Below, one piece after another: positions 5,801 to 7,126 of a stretch of 7,126 nt of DNA. Position numbers and translations under genes: made by a program. Location: NCBI GenBank assembly GCA_003221595.1, contig QHSM01000237.1, positions 1 through 7,126 of the forward strand. The letters are read 5' to 3'. Position 1 is the first letter of the stretch; each line of letters starts with the position of its first letter. Below the pieces are notes generated by a model. It saw only the letters and a program-made list of their open reading frames with translations. It made no database searches and was not told the origin of the DNA. This DNA comes from Candidatus Rokuibacteriota bacterium. Lineage in GTDB: Bacteria > Methylomirabilota > Methylomirabilia > Rokubacteriales > CSP1-6.

Positions 5801-7126
5801 TCAACCCTTCACTCCCCTCTCGTAGGCTTCTCTTACCGCACTCGTCTGCTCGCGGTACGCGTCGAGGAAGGCCTGGCGCGACTCGTAGCCGAGGGCGCTC
5901 GCCACGCGGGCGGGCATCGGGCCGGCCAGCTCGAGGGTATCCGAGGGGCGCGCGCCGAGGAGCCGCAGCGCCGCGGACACGCGCCTGAGGAAACGATAAC
6001 GCTCCACGAGGTCGGACGCCAGGGCCGGATCGATCGCGCCGGCGCGCGCGAGGCCGGCGAGCGCGGCCGCGGTCGCGCCCTGGCGTGCCTCGGGGTGGTC
6101 GTGGCCGTGCACGAGCTGGAGCGCCTGGACGAGGAACTCGACGTCGACGAGCCCGCCGCGCCCGTACTTCACGTGGACGCGGCCGCGCGTCTCCTTGCCG
6201 AGCTCGCGCTCCATCCGCGCGCGCACCTCGACGATCTCCTTGAGCGCCGCCCGCGGCAGGGCGTCGCCGTAGACGAGCCGGTGGAGCGCGGCGCGCGTGC
6301 GCCGGGCGAGCGCGCGGTCGCCGAGAACCAGGCGCGCGCGCGTCAACGTCTGCCGCTCCCACAGGTCGCCGTGCTCCAGATAGTACCGCTCGAGCGCGGC
6401 GACGCTCGCGGCGAAGCCGCTCCCTTTGCTGCCGGGCCGCAGGCGCAGGTCGACCGGGAAGGCGACGCCGGCCGCCGTGATGTCGCCGAGCACCCCGGCC
6501 AGCCGCTCGACGGCCAGGCTGTAGAACCAGTGGGCGTCGATCCGCTCGGCGCCGTCGGTCGCGCCGTCCTCGCCGAACACGACGAACAGGTCGAGATCGG
6601 AGCCGGTCACCAGCTCACGGCCGCCGAGCTTGCCGAGGCCCACGACGACCGCAGGGATGAAGTGCCCGGCGCAATCGCGGGGAACGCCGTAGCGCTCGAC
6701 GAGTGGCTCCTGGGCCAGGATCCAGCCGGCGGCCAGCGTCGCCTCCGCCAGCGCGGTCATCTCGCGCGAGTATCCGTCGATGGTGGTGATGCCGAGGACG
6801 TAGCGCCACACCACGGCCAGCTCCTCGGCCTGCTTCACGCGGCGCAGCCGATCGCGCCGCTCGGCCGGCGTCGTTCCGGGAACGAAAAGGGACGCCATGG
6901 CCTGGCGCAGGACCGCTTTCGACTTCCGCGCCAGGACGCGCTCGGGATTCGCCAGCGACGCGAGCAGCTCGGGCTGGGCGATCAGAAGCTCGGTGAGATG
7001 ATCGCCGCCCGCGCAGACCTTGACGAGGCCGAGAAGGAGATCGGGATCCTTGACGAGCAGCTCGACGAGTCCCGCCCGCGGACCGGTGGCCCCGAGCAGC
7101 CGCTCGAACTGGTTCAGGGCCTCGTC
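5801..7126 (-). CDS. glnE: Bifunctional glutamine synthetase adenylyltransferase/adenylyl-removing enzyme GlnE, C-terminal part
   Basis: The frame is open from the window edge to a TGA at 5803-5801, giving 441 residues of an enzyme usually about 950 long. The N-terminal deadenylylating domain therefore lies outside the window. The ATG at 6898 is internal: the 76 codons before it continue the family pattern without a stop. GlnE attaches AMP to, and removes it from, a tyrosine of glutamine synthetase under PII control, tuning nitrogen assimilation. The visible part is the linker (DPDLLLGLV and QPELL repeats), the second nucleotidyltransferase domain with GLGKLGGREL followed by SDLDL (Asp177 and Asp179 of the fragment), a third acidic position in VDLRLRPG (Asp226), and the C-terminal helical domain opening with KYGRGGLVDVEFLVQ. 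All catalytic acids are present. polA starts 22 nt downstream, so this is the first visible gene of the operon. Confidence 0.95.
   Translation of the reverse strand, partial: DEALNQFERLLGATGPRAGLVELLVKDPDLLLGLVKVCAGGDHLTELLIAQPELLASLANPERVLARKSKAVLRQAMASLFVPGTTPAERRDRLRRVKQAEELAVVWRYVLGITTIDGYSREMTALAEATLAAGWILAQEPLVERYGVPRDCAGHFIPAVVVGLGKLGGRELVTGSDLDLFVVFGEDGATDGAERIDAHWFYSLAVERLAGVLGDITAAGVAFPVDLRLRPGSKGSGFAASVAALERYYLEHGDLWERQTLTRARLVLGDRALARRTRAALHRLVYGDALPRAALKEIVEVRARMERELGKETRGRVHVKYGRGGLVDVEFLVQALQLVHGHDHPEARQGATAAALAGLARAGAIDPALASDLVERYRFLRRVSAALRLLGARPSDTLELAGPMPARVASALGYESRQAFLDAYREQTSAVREAYERGVKG

Noticed and set aside
3496..5988. 830-codon open frame on the plus strand opposite polA and the end of glnE
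   Set aside because: It is fully antisense to clear polA and glnE coding, is rich in Arg/Gly/Glu with no domain pattern, and is the kind of open antisense frame that GC-rich codon bias produces.
6896..6898. Start of glnE at the ATG at 6898
   Set aside because: The frame continues without a stop to the window edge with GlnE-like sequence (repeats of the PDLL/PELL kind), so this Met is internal.

Overview
The window is a high-GC bacterial chromosome segment in which every supported gene lies on the minus strand. Reading in the direction of transcription (high to low coordinates) it holds: the 3' half of glnE (glutamine synthetase adenylyltransferase), polA (DNA polymerase I), coaE (dephospho-CoA kinase), rsmA/ksgA (16S rRNA dimethyladenosine transferase), an M23-family peptidoglycan endopeptidase with a LysM-like domain, and the 5' part of a secreted trypsin-like (DegP/HtrA-type) serine protease cut by the window edge. 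There are no mobile elements, RNA genes, CRISPR arrays or long non-coding stretches. The very high GC, the exported cell-wall hydrolase and the HtrA-type protease fit a Gram-negative. A Rokubacteria/Methylomirabilota-like or deltaproteobacterial source is plausible but is only an inference from composition and gene style.

The layout suggests two transcription units. glnE, polA, coaE and rsmA are packed with gaps of 22, -4 and 30 nt and look like one housekeeping operon. A 130-nt gap follows, holding an inverted repeat and a sigma70-like promoter whose predicted start point falls on the first base of the M23 gene, which implies a leaderless mRNA. The M23 gene and the protease gene follow with a 48-nt gap that can fold into a hairpin, and they form an envelope-directed pair.

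The most striking observation is in polA. The frame is intact from start to stop, yet the protein jumps from the conserved LPDLKS segment straight to the motif C segment (LLQVHDE). The roughly 44 residues that normally lie between them in family A polymerases, containing the conserved Arg/Asn/Gln side chains that contact template-primer, are missing. Motif A, the O-helix and motif C are all still present, and so is the whole 5'-nuclease domain. The 3'-5' exonuclease domain has also lost its catalytic acids. Either this is a Pol I whose polymerase is impaired while its flap nuclease is kept, or the assembly has lost about 132 bp in frame. The other genes look ordinary, apart from an HxD in place of the usual HxH zinc motif in the M23 peptidase.
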